NCBI GenBank assembly: GCA_016712145.1
Contig: JADJRO010000001.1
Location: 1,240,001-1,304,000, forward strand
Length of the DNA stretch: 64,000 nt
Source: Saprospiraceae bacterium
Lineage (GTDB): Bacteria > Bacteroidota > Bacteroidia > Chitinophagales > Saprospiraceae
Direction: 5' to 3'
Shown here in pieces: positions 43,476 to 54,285 of the stretch (position 1 is its first letter; each line of letters begins with the position of its first letter). The position numbers were made by a program, and so were the translations under genes. The notes beneath the pieces are model-generated. The model was given only the letters and a program-made list of their open reading frames with translations, did no database searches and was not told the DNA's origin.

Positions 43476-44207
43476 CTAATTCTTCTCAAACAACCATTTT
43501 ATCGGCTGACTAATATTAAACGGTTGTAAGACCTTTTTAATATTGAAATTTGATTTAATGTGTTGAATAATTTCTTCTGGGCTGTCTGATACCAAAAAAA
43601 GATCTCTGTCTATGGGAGAAATTGTTTTTTCCTGTTCCATTTTATCCAGAAAATCACAAAGTTCTTTATGGTATTCTTTTCCATAAATGATTACTGGAAA
43701 ATGGATGAGTTTACCCGTTTGAATGAGGGTCATGGATTCAAAAAATTCATCCATGGTACCAAAACCACCGGGTAATACAATAAACGCGTAGGAATATTTA
43801 ATCAGCATAGTTTTGCGCGTAAAAAAATATTTCATGCTCACCCAGGTATCCAAATAGGGATTTGGAATTTGCTCATGAGGTAATTCGATGTTACACCCAA
43901 CAGATTTGCCACCGACTGATTGAGCGCCCTTGTTAGCAGCTTCCATGATACCTGGACCTCCACCCGTCATGATGGTGAATCCCAAATTAGCGATTTCGGC
44001 ACCTAAATGCTCGGCCATCTTATAATACGGGTTATCCTCTTTAAATCGGGCAGATCCAAAAATTGTAACACAAGGGCCTGTAAAATAGAGTTTTCGGATT
44101 CCCGTAAACAGATCCCAAAAGACATCAAAAGCAAATCGCAACTCGGCAAACCTGCTCATAGGACCATTCAGGTATTGAATATTATTTAATTTGTTATTTG
44201 TGCTCAT
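43476..44207 (-). CDS. LOG-family protein (TIGR00730, cytokinin-riboside-monophosphate phosphoribohydrolase type)
   Basis: The 243-residue Rossmann-fold protein carries the two family motifs: MTGGGPGIMEAANKGA and PGGFGTMDEFFESMTL, which bind the nucleotide and hold the catalytic Arg/Glu set. LOG-type enzymes split nucleoside monophosphates into base and ribose-5-phosphate; bacterial members often act on AMP-like substrates. Length is normal for the longer bacterial form. The ATG at 44207 is well placed, and the gene is divergent from the aminotransferase at 44294. Confidence 0.92.
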   Translation of the reverse strand: MSTNNKLNNIQYLNGPMSRFAELRFAFDVFWDLFTGIRKLYFTGPCVTIFGSARFKEDNPYYKMAEHLGAEIANLGFTIMTGGGPGIMEAANKGAQSVGGKSVGCNIELPHEQIPNPYLDTWVSMKYFFTRKTMLIKYSYAFIVLPGGFGTMDEFFESMTLIQTGKLIHFPVIIYGKEYHKELCDFLDKMEQEKTISPIDRDLFLVSDSPEEIIQHIKSNFNIKKVLQPFNISQPIKWLFEKN

Positions 44208-44293
44208 ATCCTTAATAATCAGCGCAAGATTAAAAAAAATTAAGGTATATGTTTAATTTTTAATATTTTGCAGCAACCGAAAAACTCTGGCTT

Positions 44294-45589
44294 ATGCAAG
44301 CGACTACTGGCAATCTTGCCCTCTTAAGGAATTCTTCCCATATGGCCGAAACCTTAATCCCTTCTGAAATCATTAAATTAGCTTCAGAAGTAAACCACAA
44401 AATTCAGCAAGGCGAAGAAATATTTAACTTAACGATCGGAGATTTTAATCCAGCCATTTTTCCAATACCCAAAGAACTTGAAGAGGCAATAATAAAGGCT
44501 TACCAATGCGGACATACCAATTATCCGGCGGCAAATGGGATGGCTGAATTGCGAAAAATTTTATCCACCGTAATCCATAAGAAATTGGGATTAGACTACA
44601 GTTCGGATGAAATATTGGTTTCCGGAGGCGCACGACCCTTAATTTATGCTATTTACAAAACCTTACTGGATAAAGGGGATTTGGTATTGTTTCCGGTCCC
44701 TTCCTGGAATAATAACCACTATTGTCATTTAAGCGAAGCTTACGGACAAGCCCTCGAAGTGAGTGCGGCTCAAAATTTTATGCCCACGGCTGCTGATATC
44801 AAACCATTCATTGAAAAGGCTACCCTGATTGCATTGTGTTCACCTCAAAATCCTACTGGAACTGTATTTGCAAGAGAGACGCTCTTAGAAATTTGTCAGA
44901 TGGTTAAAAAAGAAAATGAACGCAGAGCCGGTAATCAAAAGCCTTTGTATATCATGTACGACCAAATTTATTGGGAATTAACTTTTGGTGAAACCAAACA
45001 TTACGATCCCGTCAGTTTGGAACCGGCGTTGAGAAACTATGTAATCTATGTGGATGGGCTCTCTAAAGTATTTGCAGCTACCGGTGTGCGGGTGGGTTGG
45101 TCTTTTGGTCCAAAGAAATTGATTGACCAGATGCGAGCCATATTATCTCACATAGGCGCATGGGCACCCAAAGCAGAACAAATGGCAACAGCCTGGTTTT
45201 TACAAAATACAGAAGCCGTGCAAGCCTACCTCGATTGGTTTAAACCAGAGATCCATCATCGGTTAACCGCACTCTATGATGGGATTCTTAAATTAAAAAA
45301 CATGGGTTTTCCAATAGATATAATAAATCCACAAGCTGCTATTTATTTAACCGTACAGTGTCCCTGGAAAGGCAAATCGGTTAACGGCTCAAACGTGCTG
45401 GAAACCCAACAAATGGTAACCGCATTTTTATTGGATACCTGTAAAATTGCCATTGTTCCATTTAAGGCATTTGGTTCATCAGATGATTCCGATTGGTACC
45501 GTATTTCTGTAGGTACACTTGAAAAAGATCATGTCGATGCCATCGTTTCCGGCTTTCAAAAAGGAATGGAGCAATTGGAAGCTAGTTGA
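44294..45589 (+). CDS. Class I/II aminotransferase (aspartate-aminotransferase-like)
   Basis: The 431-residue fold type I PLP enzyme has NLTIGDFNPAIFPIPKEL at the N-terminus, HTNYPAANGMAELRK, the LVSGGARPLIYAIYK cofactor region, CSPQNPTGTVF, YDQIYWELTF with the conserved Asp-Gln-Tyr region, and VDGLSKVFAATGVRVGW with the PLP Lys. The closing RISVGTLEKDHVDAIV holds the substrate-carboxylate Arg. It transfers amino groups between amino acids and 2-oxo acids; exact donor unknown. A second ATG 48 bases in (MAETLIPSEI) is a possible alternative start. Confidence 0.9.
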   Translation: MQATTGNLALLRNSSHMAETLIPSEIIKLASEVNHKIQQGEEIFNLTIGDFNPAIFPIPKELEEAIIKAYQCGHTNYPAANGMAELRKILSTVIHKKLGLDYSSDEILVSGGARPLIYAIYKTLLDKGDLVLFPVPSWNNNHYCHLSEAYGQALEVSAAQNFMPTAADIKPFIEKATLIALCSPQNPTGTVFARETLLEICQMVKKENERRAGNQKPLYIMYDQIYWELTFGETKHYDPVSLEPALRNYVIYVDGLSKVFAATGVRVGWSFGPKKLIDQMRAILSHIGAWAPKAEQMATAWFLQNTEAVQAYLDWFKPEIHHRLTALYDGILKLKNMGFPIDIINPQAAIYLTVQCPWKGKSVNGSNVLETQQMVTAFLLDTCKIAIVPFKAFGSSDDSDWYRISVGTLEKDHVDAIVSGFQKGMEQLEAS

Positions 45590-45692
45590 GAGGTGATAGT
45601 TGATAGGTGACAGTTTGTTTTGGTGCCAGGCATTTCTATAGACTCTCTACAGACTAAAGACTACTCCTACTTCCTCTCTACAGACTAAAGAC
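45586..45692 (+). repeat. Heptamer repeats: TAGTTGA class and a duplicated CAGACTA-class block
   Basis: After the aminotransferase stop, GGTGATAGTTGATAGGTGA units are followed by two nearly identical 30-bp blocks containing CTACAGACTAAAGACTACTC. The array ends about 65 bases before the manC start. Confidence 0.75.
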
Positions 45693-45759
45693 TACTCCTA
45701 CTTACTCTCAAAATTGTAGCTTTGTAACATCGTAGTATCGTAACATTAAATTAGAAGCC

Positions 45760-46830
45760 TTGCAAAAAATAAATCAACATGCGATCATTATGGCAGGTGG
45801 CATTGGAAGTCGTTTTTGGCCATTAAGCCGGAATCAAAAACCAAAACAATTTTTAGATATCCTGGATAGTGGACGAAGCTTTATCCAAATGACCTATGAT
45901 CGTTTATGTAAGATAGTACCACCTTCCAATATTTGGGTAGTGAGTCATGTAGATTATGAAAATCTGGTATATCAACAATTGCCTGAAATAAATCCAAAAC
46001 AGGTTTTACTGGAACCCAGTCGAAAAAATACAGCACCCTGCATTTTATATGCTGCTAAAACAATCGCAGCGATTGATCCGGATGCACAAATGTTTATTGC
46101 TCCATCCGATCATCTTATTTTAAATGAATCTCAATTTATTGAAGACATTCAACATGGATTTGAATTTATTAATAAACACCCTAATTACTTAATGACTTTT
46201 GGCATCCACGCCTTCAGACCTGATACTGGATACGGTTATATTAATTTTGATAAAGAACGGGGATTGGATCAAACGATCTATCCGGTGAATCGCTTTGTGG
46301 AAAAGCCCGATTTAAAAACAGCCGAATCCTATCTTGAAAGTGGAGACTATGTTTGGAATTCAGGAATGTTTTTGTGGAATGTTCAAACAATATTAAACGA
46401 GTTTAAACAATACGCACCTACCCTATTCAATTTATTTAAAGACTTTAATCAAGACTCAGATATTACCTTACTGTATGATCAATGTCCATCAGATTCAATT
46501 GATTATGCGGTGATGGAAAAATCTCCAAACGTCCAAGTTAAAACGGTTGATTTTGGTTGGACCGATCTGGGTACCTGGGGCTCTTTATACGAAATACTTG
46601 AAAAAGATGAACATCACAATGCAGCCCTTGCGCCTGACTATTTATTAAACAAAAGCAGTTCTAATTTAATCAAGGATGCAGAAGGAAAATTAATTGTTGT
46701 ACATGGATTGGATAATTTGTTGGTAATTAATACAAACGATGTTTTACTGATTTGTCACAGAAAGGAAGAACAAACCATTAAACAAATTGTAGCACTGGTA
46801 GAGACACAATTTGGAAAAACTAAAACCTAG
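45760..46830 (+). CDS. manC: Mannose-1-phosphate guanylyltransferase
   Basis: The 356-residue protein makes GDP-mannose from mannose-1-phosphate and GTP. The nucleotidyltransferase signature AGGIGSRFWPLSRNQKPKQF is near the N-terminus, followed by EPSRKNTAPCILYA, FIAPSDHLI, TGYGYINF, FVEKPD, WNSGMFLWN and VDFGWTDLGTWGS. It lacks the phosphomannose isomerase domain found in long ManC forms. The first in-frame start is TTG at 45760; the ATG at 45790 would remove the first beta-strand, so TTG is preferred. GDP-mannose feeds surface glycan synthesis. Confidence 0.93.
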   Translation: MQKINQHAIIMAGGIGSRFWPLSRNQKPKQFLDILDSGRSFIQMTYDRLCKIVPPSNIWVVSHVDYENLVYQQLPEINPKQVLLEPSRKNTAPCILYAAKTIAAIDPDAQMFIAPSDHLILNESQFIEDIQHGFEFINKHPNYLMTFGIHAFRPDTGYGYINFDKERGLDQTIYPVNRFVEKPDLKTAESYLESGDYVWNSGMFLWNVQTILNEFKQYAPTLFNLFKDFNQDSDITLLYDQCPSDSIDYAVMEKSPNVQVKTVDFGWTDLGTWGSLYEILEKDEHHNAALAPDYLLNKSSSNLIKDAEGKLIVVHGLDNLLVINTNDVLLICHRKEEQTIKQIVALVETQFGKTKT

Positions 46831-46998
46831 TCCATTTTAACCTCACAGAATTTTCGGTTGAGTATCAAAAGCTCAATATAATCATTGCTCAAAGAATGGT
46901 TTAACCGAAAGTATTGTCATTATCATGTTGACGACTCGCGTGCGTTTAAAGAAATTTTGGTTCGTGATAAAATTTTAATAACATTTTTTTTGATCAAT

Positions 46999-47032
46999 AA
47001 AAAAGCCCGTGATTTTTATCACGGGCTTTTTT
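46999..47032. terminator. Bidirectional rho-independent terminator
   Basis: A stem AAAAAAGCCCGTGAT/ATCACGGGCTTTTTT with a short T-rich loop lies between the convergent manC and metalloprotease genes. A-run and T-run on both sides allow action on either strand. A near copy is at 50613-50647. Confidence 0.9.
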
Positions 47033-47052
47033 ATTGTTTGTTGTTTTAAAGC

Positions 47053-50000
47053 TTATTCTGATATCACAAATTTGCGTATGACTGCACTTGTGCCGTCCTG
47101 GATTCGTATATAGTACGTTCCACTCCGCAAGCTTTCTGTTTGTATTTTGTATACCGTTTCATTGGTTTTGTACTTTGCCATCCGGTTTCCAGATAAATTG
47201 TACAATTCCAGTTGTACCGGATTGCTGCTGCTTGCCTCTGTTACAACCGTTAGGTAATCCTTGGCAGGATTTGGATATACAAACGGTACTTCTTCACTCA
47301 TCTCATTGATTCGGGATCTTGATTCAAATCCTAAATCGAATGGAAACTCTATAATTTTACTATCCACTAAATTCCGGTCTTTCTTTGGTTTTTCTGGACA
47401 CAACACCGAGGATACCACTACTATGTATTGCAGTTTGGTCCGACCATTATTTCCATTTGTATTCTTTACGGTCAGTTTTACTGCGAATTTTCCTTTCTTC
47501 GTATAAGTTACTACTGGATTCTTTTGCGTTGAAGTTGCTGGATTTCCATTTTCAAATTCCCAGTTCCATTCATTGACATCTATCGAGGATTTGTCTTTGA
47601 AATTTACTGTGAAGGGTACACATCCTCTGATTGTATCTGCAGTGAAATCTACTTTTGGTACCAGATACACCGCGATGTGTTTGTCAAATGTATCCTGACC
47701 GCAATCATTGGATACAATCAACCGTACATCAAATTCTCCTTCCACTCCATAATCATGTACCGGGTTTGCTTCTGTACTGGTTTTTGTATCGCCAAATTGC
47801 CAAAAATAGGAATTGGCTCCAGTCGCCTGACTGGTAAATGCGGATTTAAATCCTATGATTGAATTGGTAAAGTCTACTGTAGGAACTGTTTTAACTTCAA
47901 TAAAATCAGCATAACCTACTGAATCCGAATATTGAAAATTGGAGGCTACTAAACTTACATTGTATTTACCTACACTGTTGTAGGTAACCAATGGATTTTT
48001 CTGCGTACTGGTTGATGGATTCCCTCCTGGGAAATACCACTTATAATCCGTTGCTGATATTGTCGATGTATTTTGAAACTGTACGGTAAATGGTAAACAT
48101 CCTTTCGGATCGGCTACTTGAAATCCGGCTATTGGTTTTGCTCCTATTGTAACCACTGTCCTGGCTGTATCACTTCCACATCCATTGGTCACGATATACA
48201 TTACTTCATACCGTCCGTCTTTGTAATTATGCACCGGATTGATCTCTGTACTTGTTGTATTGTCTCCAAAATCCCAAAATGTGTTTTTGCATATCTTGAT
48301 ATTCCTGTAAATGTTGCAATACTACCATTGAGCGAATTTGATATTTCTGCATCCGGTAAACTATCTATGGTGATGTATAATTTTTTAGGTAGTTTGTTAT
48401 TAGATGATGAACTGTAAACTGTTAACTTGCCATCATAGGTACCTGGATTGTCGTAGCGGACAATTGGATTTTGTGCAAAGGAAACTGATGGATTTCCTCC
48501 TGTAAACAACCATTCCCATTTCTTTACATTGTTCGTGGATTTGTCTATGAATTTGATATTCTTTGGTGCACAGCCACCGGTGGTGTCTGCTTCAAAATCT
48601 GCAATAGGAAGACTCACCACATTTACCCGTTTTTTAATTGTATGAGTACCGCAGTCATTAATAACTGTAAGCGTCACATCATAACTGGTATCGCGATCGT
48701 AGGTATGCTGAGGATTAGGATCTTCACTAGTTTCACCATCTCCAAAATTCCATAAATACTCTTTTGCCCTTTGAGAAAGGTCAATAAAAAACACCTCCTT
48801 TCCATTGACTCCAAAACTAAAATTAGCAATGGGTGCATCATTCACTTCAATATAATTCAATTTGGTGATGGACATTTTACAACGTGGATTGCTTGCTTCC
48901 AGACTGACTTCATAGAATCCAGCAACCCGATACACAACCGTTGGATTTTGCTCTGTAGAAGTTCCTGGTGTTCCACCGGGGAATGACCATTTCCAATCCG
49001 TTGTATTGGTAGACAAATCTTTAAATTTTACAGTCATTGGCTGGCAACCATACACTTTATCAGAAGTAAAGTCGGGCATTGGAACGCCAGAACCTGGACA
49101 AAATGGCAAACATCCACCTGCTAAACCTTGGAATTCAATATAATTTTTAACAGCATCCTTGGACATGAAACTCCAGATGGTACTGGGATTAATCGTAGCC
49201 TGCATAATGGTACCTGCACTGAGTTGGTCATGCTGACAATTCCAGTTATGTCCTAATTCATGTGCCTGTAATGTCAGATAGAGCACTTGTGGGCCGCTGC
49301 CTGGAATAAACGAACTGCAAATATTGTATTTGTCTGCATAACAGACACCGGGTAAATAAGCAACTCCAATGGCACCTGATGTAAATTTTGAAGTCCAACA
49401 AGTTGCAACTACATAACCGGCACCAGCAAATAAAATATCTCCTATTTGTCTGAATTTATCTAACTCAGCAAAAATATCATTGATCCCATTAAATGGATCC
49501 GTATTTGGCATATCAGCGATCCAGGTAGCTGTTTGAACGTATTCAATTTCATAATAAAACTCATCATCAAATACAGTTTGAACATCCGCCAGGTTGGACA
49601 TCATAAAATTATCCACACCATTTGGACCACCATGTTTTAGAAACATTGTAAAATCAGCTGCCAATGCAATAAAAGTAGTTAAGCATGCTCTGTTTCTTGA
49701 ATCTGAATGAATACGAACTTGGTGCTTTGCATCTTCAAGACCTTTGTTCAAAGCCGTTGCACCGCAACTTACTCCTGGAACAGGCAATACGTCACTGGCT
49801 TTATACAAAACAAATTGCTGGACATCTTCTTCACTGATAAATTGTTTATCAGGATCTTCCATTTTATCTATAAAATAACGCTCGCTCCGGTCGTCAATCA
49901 TCAGGTGCAAAAATCCATCTGCAATGGTCATAGACACCAATGAATTATTGATACCATTTACAGTTCCCTTGAATGTGCGTAAGTCTGTCCTTGCAGGAAG

Positions 50001-50303
50001 CCTTTTGATATCATCGATGCCTCCCGTGGTCCGGATCCGGTCTGGAGCACTCAGAGCATATTCAAAAAGCTCTAATTGAAATGCATGCTCTGGAGTTCTC
50101 AATATGAGCTTGTAAATATTACCGGGTGTCGTGTTTAAGACTTTTTGAATATCCTTTACACTGGTCTGCAATAAACTGTATTCTTTTAAATAAGATACCT
50201 TACTATGTGCTGCGGGTGCATCAAATGGTTTCATCACAACCGTCTGTGAATTGGCCATTTGACAGTAGATAAACATTAAAATCAGGGGTAAAATGTGTTT
50301 CAT
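47053..50303 (-). pseudogene. Reprolysin-like secreted metalloprotease with PKD domains, frameshifted
   Basis: Signal peptide (MKHILPLILMFIYCQMANSQ), a propeptide-like region, and a catalytic domain with HELGHNWNCQH (H348, E349, H352, H358) give a complete reprolysin-type zinc site. At least five PKD-like repeats and a Por sorting tail (FVYPNPAKDYLTVV) follow. The frame breaks near 48276-48279, where the A run has four bases; the intact paralogue at 50666-53926 has five at the matching place. Restoring one base yields about 1,083 residues, close to the 1,086 of the paralogue. Without it the protein ends in a PKD domain and cannot be sorted by T9SS. Assembly error is possible. Confidence 0.85.
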
Positions 50304-50612
50304 GTTTTTAGAAAGTTTAGAAAAGAAGCGAAAAATAGTGAATTATACAAAATTGAACAGAATTTTAACACTCAAATAGCCTTTCAGTTGAATAATATCA
50401 ATGGTTTTGAATCTTACTTTTTATACTAGCAATTTATCTTCCCTGTCCTTACAATTAAAAGCAAGTAATATAATATTTCTAAATAGACAATTAATCAATT
50501 TTATATTTTGAATATAGACCATAATATTTGAGGATTCAGAATTATATTTTGAAATATTAGATCTTAAATACGAAAAGTAATCGAAGCGAGCCTTCAACAA
50601 ATCAGATTCAAT

Positions 50613-50647
50613 AAAAAAGCCCATGATTTCGATCACGGGCTTTTTTA
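50613..50647. terminator. Rho-independent terminator for the second metalloprotease gene
   Basis: The hairpin AAAAAAGCCCATGAT/ATCACGGGCTTTTTT has one mismatch (A opposite C) compared with the perfect copy at 46999-47032. It sits 19 bases after the stop of the intact paralogue and was evidently duplicated together with the gene. The rest of 50304-50612 holds no recognised gene. Confidence 0.85.
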
Positions 50648-50665
50648 TTATATGCTGTTTTAAGC

Positions 50666-53600
50666 TTATTCTGATATCACAAATTTGCGAATGACTGCAC
50701 TGGTGCCATCCTGGATTCGCAAATAGTACGTTCCACTTCGCAAGCTTTCTGTTTGTATTTTATATACCGTATCATTGGTTTTGTACTTTGCCATCCGGTT
50801 TCCGGATAAATTGTACAATTCCAATTGTACCGGATTGCTGCTGCTTGCCTCTGTTACAACCGTTAGGTAATCCTTGGCAGGATTTGGATATACAAACGGT
50901 ACTTCTTCACTCATCTCATTGATTCGGGATCTTGATTCAAATCCTAAATCGAATGGAAACTCTATAATTTTACTATCCACTAAATTCCGGTCTTTCTTTG
51001 GTTTTTCTGGACACAACACCGAAGATACCACTACTATGTATTGCAGTTTGGTCCGACCATTATTTCCATTTGTATTCTTTACGGTCAGCTTGACTGCAAA
51101 TTTTCCTTTCTTCGTATACGTTACTACTGGATTCTTTTGCGTTGAGGTCGCTGGATTTCCATTTTCAAATTCCCAGTTCCATTCATTGACATCTATCGAG
51201 GATTTGTCTTTGAAATTTACTGTGAAGGGTACACATCCTCTGATTGTATCTGCTGTGAAATCTACTTTTGGTACCAGATACACCGCGATGTGTTTGTCAA
51301 ATGTATCCTGACCGCAATCATTGGATACAATCAACCGTACATCAAATTCTCCTTCCACTCCATAATCATGTACCGGGTTTGCTTCTGTACTGGTTTTTGT
51401 ATCGCCAAATTGCCAAAAATAGGAATTGGCTCCAGTCGCCTGACTGGTAAATGCGGATTTAAATCCTATGATTGAATTGGTAAAGTCTACTGTAGGAACT
51501 GTTTTAACTTCAATAAAATCAGCATAACCTACTGAATCCGAATATTGAAAATTGGAGGCTACTAAACTTACATTGTATTTACCTACACTGTTGTACGTAA
51601 CCACTGGATTTTTCTGGGTACTGGTGGATGGATTTCCACCCGGGAAATACCATCTGTAGTCTGTTGCTGCTATCGTAGATGTATTTTGAAACTGTACCGT
51701 AAATGGCAAACATCCTTTTGGATCCGCTACCTGAAATCCAGCTATTGGTTTTGCTCCAATCGTAACCACTGTCCTTGCTGTATCACTTCCGCAACCATTG
51801 GTTACGATATACATTACTTCATACCGGCCGTCATTGTAATTATGTACCGGATTGATCTCTGTACTTGTTGTATTGTCTCCAAAATTCCAAAAATGCGTTT
51901 TGGCATATCTTGAAATTCCGGTAAATGTTGCAATACTACCATTGAGCGAATTTGATATTTCTGCATCCGGTAAACTATCTATGGTGATGTATAATTTTTT
52001 AGTCAACTTGTTATTTGATGATGAACTGTAAACTGTTAACTTGACATCATAGGTACCTGGATTGTCGTAGCGGACAATTGGATTTTGTGCAAAGGACACG
52101 GATGGATTGCCTCCCGTAAACAACCACTCCCATTTCTTAACGTTGTTGGTTGATTTGTCTATGAACTTAATAATTTTTGGAGCACAACCTGCGGTGGTAT
52201 CTGCATCAAAATCTGCAACTGGTAAACTAACCACACAAACTCGTTTGGTAATGGTATTTGAACCACAATCATTAACCACGGTAAGTTTTACATTGTAGCA
52301 GGTATCGCGTTCAAATACATGGATAGGATTTTGTTCTTCACTGGTTTCTCCATCTCCGAAATCCCAAAAGTACTCGACTCCTCTTGCAGAATAATCTGTA
52401 AAAAATACTTCCTTGCCATTGATTCCATAATTGAAATTAGCAGCTGGTTTATCATTTACTTCTATATAATTTAATTTTGTAATGGACATTTTACACCTAG
52501 GGTTACTTGCTTCCAGAGATACTTCGTATTTTCCAGCGACCAAATAAACAACAACAGGATTTTTATCGGTAGAAGTTGCCGGAATTCCACCTGGAAAGGT
52601 CCATTTAAAATCAGTTGCATTGGATGAAAGGTCTTTAAATTTCACCGTCATAGGTTGACAACCGTACACAATATCTGAACTAAAATCCGGCATTGGTATG
52701 CCGGAACCTGGACAAAATGGCATACATGCACCGGCTAATCCTTGCATTTCAATAAAATCTTTAACAGCATCTTTTGACAAGAAACTCCAGATCACACTGG
52801 TATTTGCTAAACTTGCACCATCCATGATGGTACCACCGCCCGGTCTGTCGTGAATGCAGTTAAAATTATGTCCTAAATTATGTGCTTGCAGTGTTAAATA
52901 GAGTGCCTGGGTCCCTTGACCTGGTGCAAAGCAACTACAAACATTGTATTTCGTTGCAAAACAAACTCCCGGTTGATCAGCAACTCCTACGGTCCCTGGC
53001 AATTGGTATTTTGCAGACCAGCAAGTTCCAACTACGTGGTTTTGTCCTGAAAAAATAATATTAGCTATCTGACCAAAACGGGTTAGTTGGGTATTGATAT
53101 TGGTAATTCCATTAAATGGGTCTGTTGCCATCATATCTGCAATATATGTGGCTGACTGTACTAGCTCGATTTCATATACAAACTCGTCGTCAAAAACGGT
53201 CTGAACATCCGCTAAAGTCGCTGACATAAAATTATCTACATTCGCAGGTCCACCTTGTTTAAGAATCATACTAAAATCGGCAGCAAGTCCGATGAACAAT
53301 GTTAAACATGGACGGTTTCTGAATACTCCTGTAACTTTTACTTGTTGTTGAACCTGATGTAAATTTTTAGTGAGCTCTGTAGATCCGCAACTTACACCTG
53401 GAACAGGAAGTACGTCACTGGTTTTATACAAAACAAAACGCTGGCCATTTTCTTCACCTGAAAAAACATGATCAACATCTTCAATTTTATCAAGAAAATA
53501 TCGATTGATTCTATCATCAATCATTAAGTGTAAATATCCATCTGCAATGGTCATGGACACCAACGAATTGTTTAATCCATTTACAGTACCCTTAAACGTA

Positions 53601-53926
53601 CGAAGGTCCGTTCGCTTAGGCAATTGTTTGATTGCATCCAATCCACCTGTAGTGCGCATGCGATCTGTACTGTTCAAATTATACTCAGTCAACTCCAATT
53701 GAAAAGCCTGTTCAGGAGTCCTTAAAATGAGTTTAAAAATATTACCTTGAGTATTGTTTAAAATTTTCTGAATATCGCTAACTTGTGTTTGCAATAAACT
53801 GTAATCACTTAAATAAGAAAATTTTTGATGAGACAAGGGATACTCAAAGGGTTTAAAAATGACAGATTGAGAAACTGCCAACCCAGAAATAAAAAGAGTT
53901 AAAACCAGAAGTAATTTGTATTTCAT
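50666..53926 (-). CDS. Reprolysin-like PKD protein with altered catalytic site, intact paralogue
   Basis: The 1,086-residue protein has a signal peptide (MKYKLLLVLTLFISGLAVSQ) and the same propeptide-like and catalytic regions as its neighbour. The zinc motif, however, reads HNLGHNFNCIH, so the catalytic base Glu is Asn350. The His ligands (H349, H353, H359) remain. Zinc could be bound, but peptide hydrolysis should be lost or very weak. PKD-like repeats and a Por tail (FVYPNPAKDYLTVV) follow. The C-terminal half is almost identical to the neighbour in DNA, while the N-terminal half has diverged. It may serve as a binding protein or decoy. Confidence 0.88.
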   Translation of the reverse strand: MKYKLLLVLTLFISGLAVSQSVIFKPFEYPLSHQKFSYLSDYSLLQTQVSDIQKILNNTQGNIFKLILRTPEQAFQLELTEYNLNSTDRMRTTGGLDAIKQLPKRTDLRTFKGTVNGLNNSLVSMTIADGYLHLMIDDRINRYFLDKIEDVDHVFSGEENGQRFVLYKTSDVLPVPGVSCGSTELTKNLHQVQQQVKVTGVFRNRPCLTLFIGLAADFSMILKQGGPANVDNFMSATLADVQTVFDDEFVYEIELVQSATYIADMMATDPFNGITNINTQLTRFGQIANIIFSGQNHVVGTCWSAKYQLPGTVGVADQPGVCFATKYNVCSCFAPGQGTQALYLTLQAHNLGHNFNCIHDRPGGGTIMDGASLANTSVIWSFLSKDAVKDFIEMQGLAGACMPFCPGSGIPMPDFSSDIVYGCQPMTVKFKDLSSNATDFKWTFPGGIPATSTDKNPVVVYLVAGKYEVSLEASNPRCKMSITKLNYIEVNDKPAANFNYGINGKEVFFTDYSARGVEYFWDFGDGETSEEQNPIHVFERDTCYNVKLTVVNDCGSNTITKRVCVVSLPVADFDADTTAGCAPKIIKFIDKSTNNVKKWEWLFTGGNPSVSFAQNPIVRYDNPGTYDVKLTVYSSSSNNKLTKKLYITIDSLPDAEISNSLNGSIATFTGISRYAKTHFWNFGDNTTSTEINPVHNYNDGRYEVMYIVTNGCGSDTARTVVTIGAKPIAGFQVADPKGCLPFTVQFQNTSTIAATDYRWYFPGGNPSTSTQKNPVVTYNSVGKYNVSLVASNFQYSDSVGYADFIEVKTVPTVDFTNSIIGFKSAFTSQATGANSYFWQFGDTKTSTEANPVHDYGVEGEFDVRLIVSNDCGQDTFDKHIAVYLVPKVDFTADTIRGCVPFTVNFKDKSSIDVNEWNWEFENGNPATSTQKNPVVTYTKKGKFAVKLTVKNTNGNNGRTKLQYIVVVSSVLCPEKPKKDRNLVDSKIIEFPFDLGFESRSRINEMSEEVPFVYPNPAKDYLTVVTEASSSNPVQLELYNLSGNRMAKYKTNDTVYKIQTESLRSGTYYLRIQDGTSAVIRKFVISE

Positions 53927-54285
53927 GTATTATTAAAATTAAAATTTAACGTAATATAGGTACTATCAACTATACTTTTATGAGTTGTCAGCACTTTAAC
54001 AATAAATTATTGAAAACGAATCGAACTTAGAATTCGATTCGCCTTCAAGAATTTTTACATTTATCTACCAAGTCTTAGAAACTAATTTGCAATTATATCC
54101 GGGCCAGTGTTCAGGCCAGTGTTCAATGCTACCTACTGATAATAACCATAAAACTGTGCCAAATTTAGCTCATTCGCCAAATTTTAATTAGTGAATCACC
54201 ACTGAAACCGAATATTTCCTGCCTGACTGCTTGCTGACAATCACATACCTGCCTGAGAAATCTGATTCTATCAGATTCTTTTTCG
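53927..54285. other. Gene-free stretch
   Basis: About 360 AT-rich bases upstream of the intact metalloprotease gene, where its promoter must lie. A short direct repeat CCAGTGTTCA occurs twice near 54103 and 54115. No other gene or RNA was recognised. Confidence 0.45.

Noticed and set aside
50421..50636. Minus-strand frame of 71 codons between the two metalloprotease genes
   Set aside because: It covers the terminator hairpin and AT-rich spacer and has no recognisable features.
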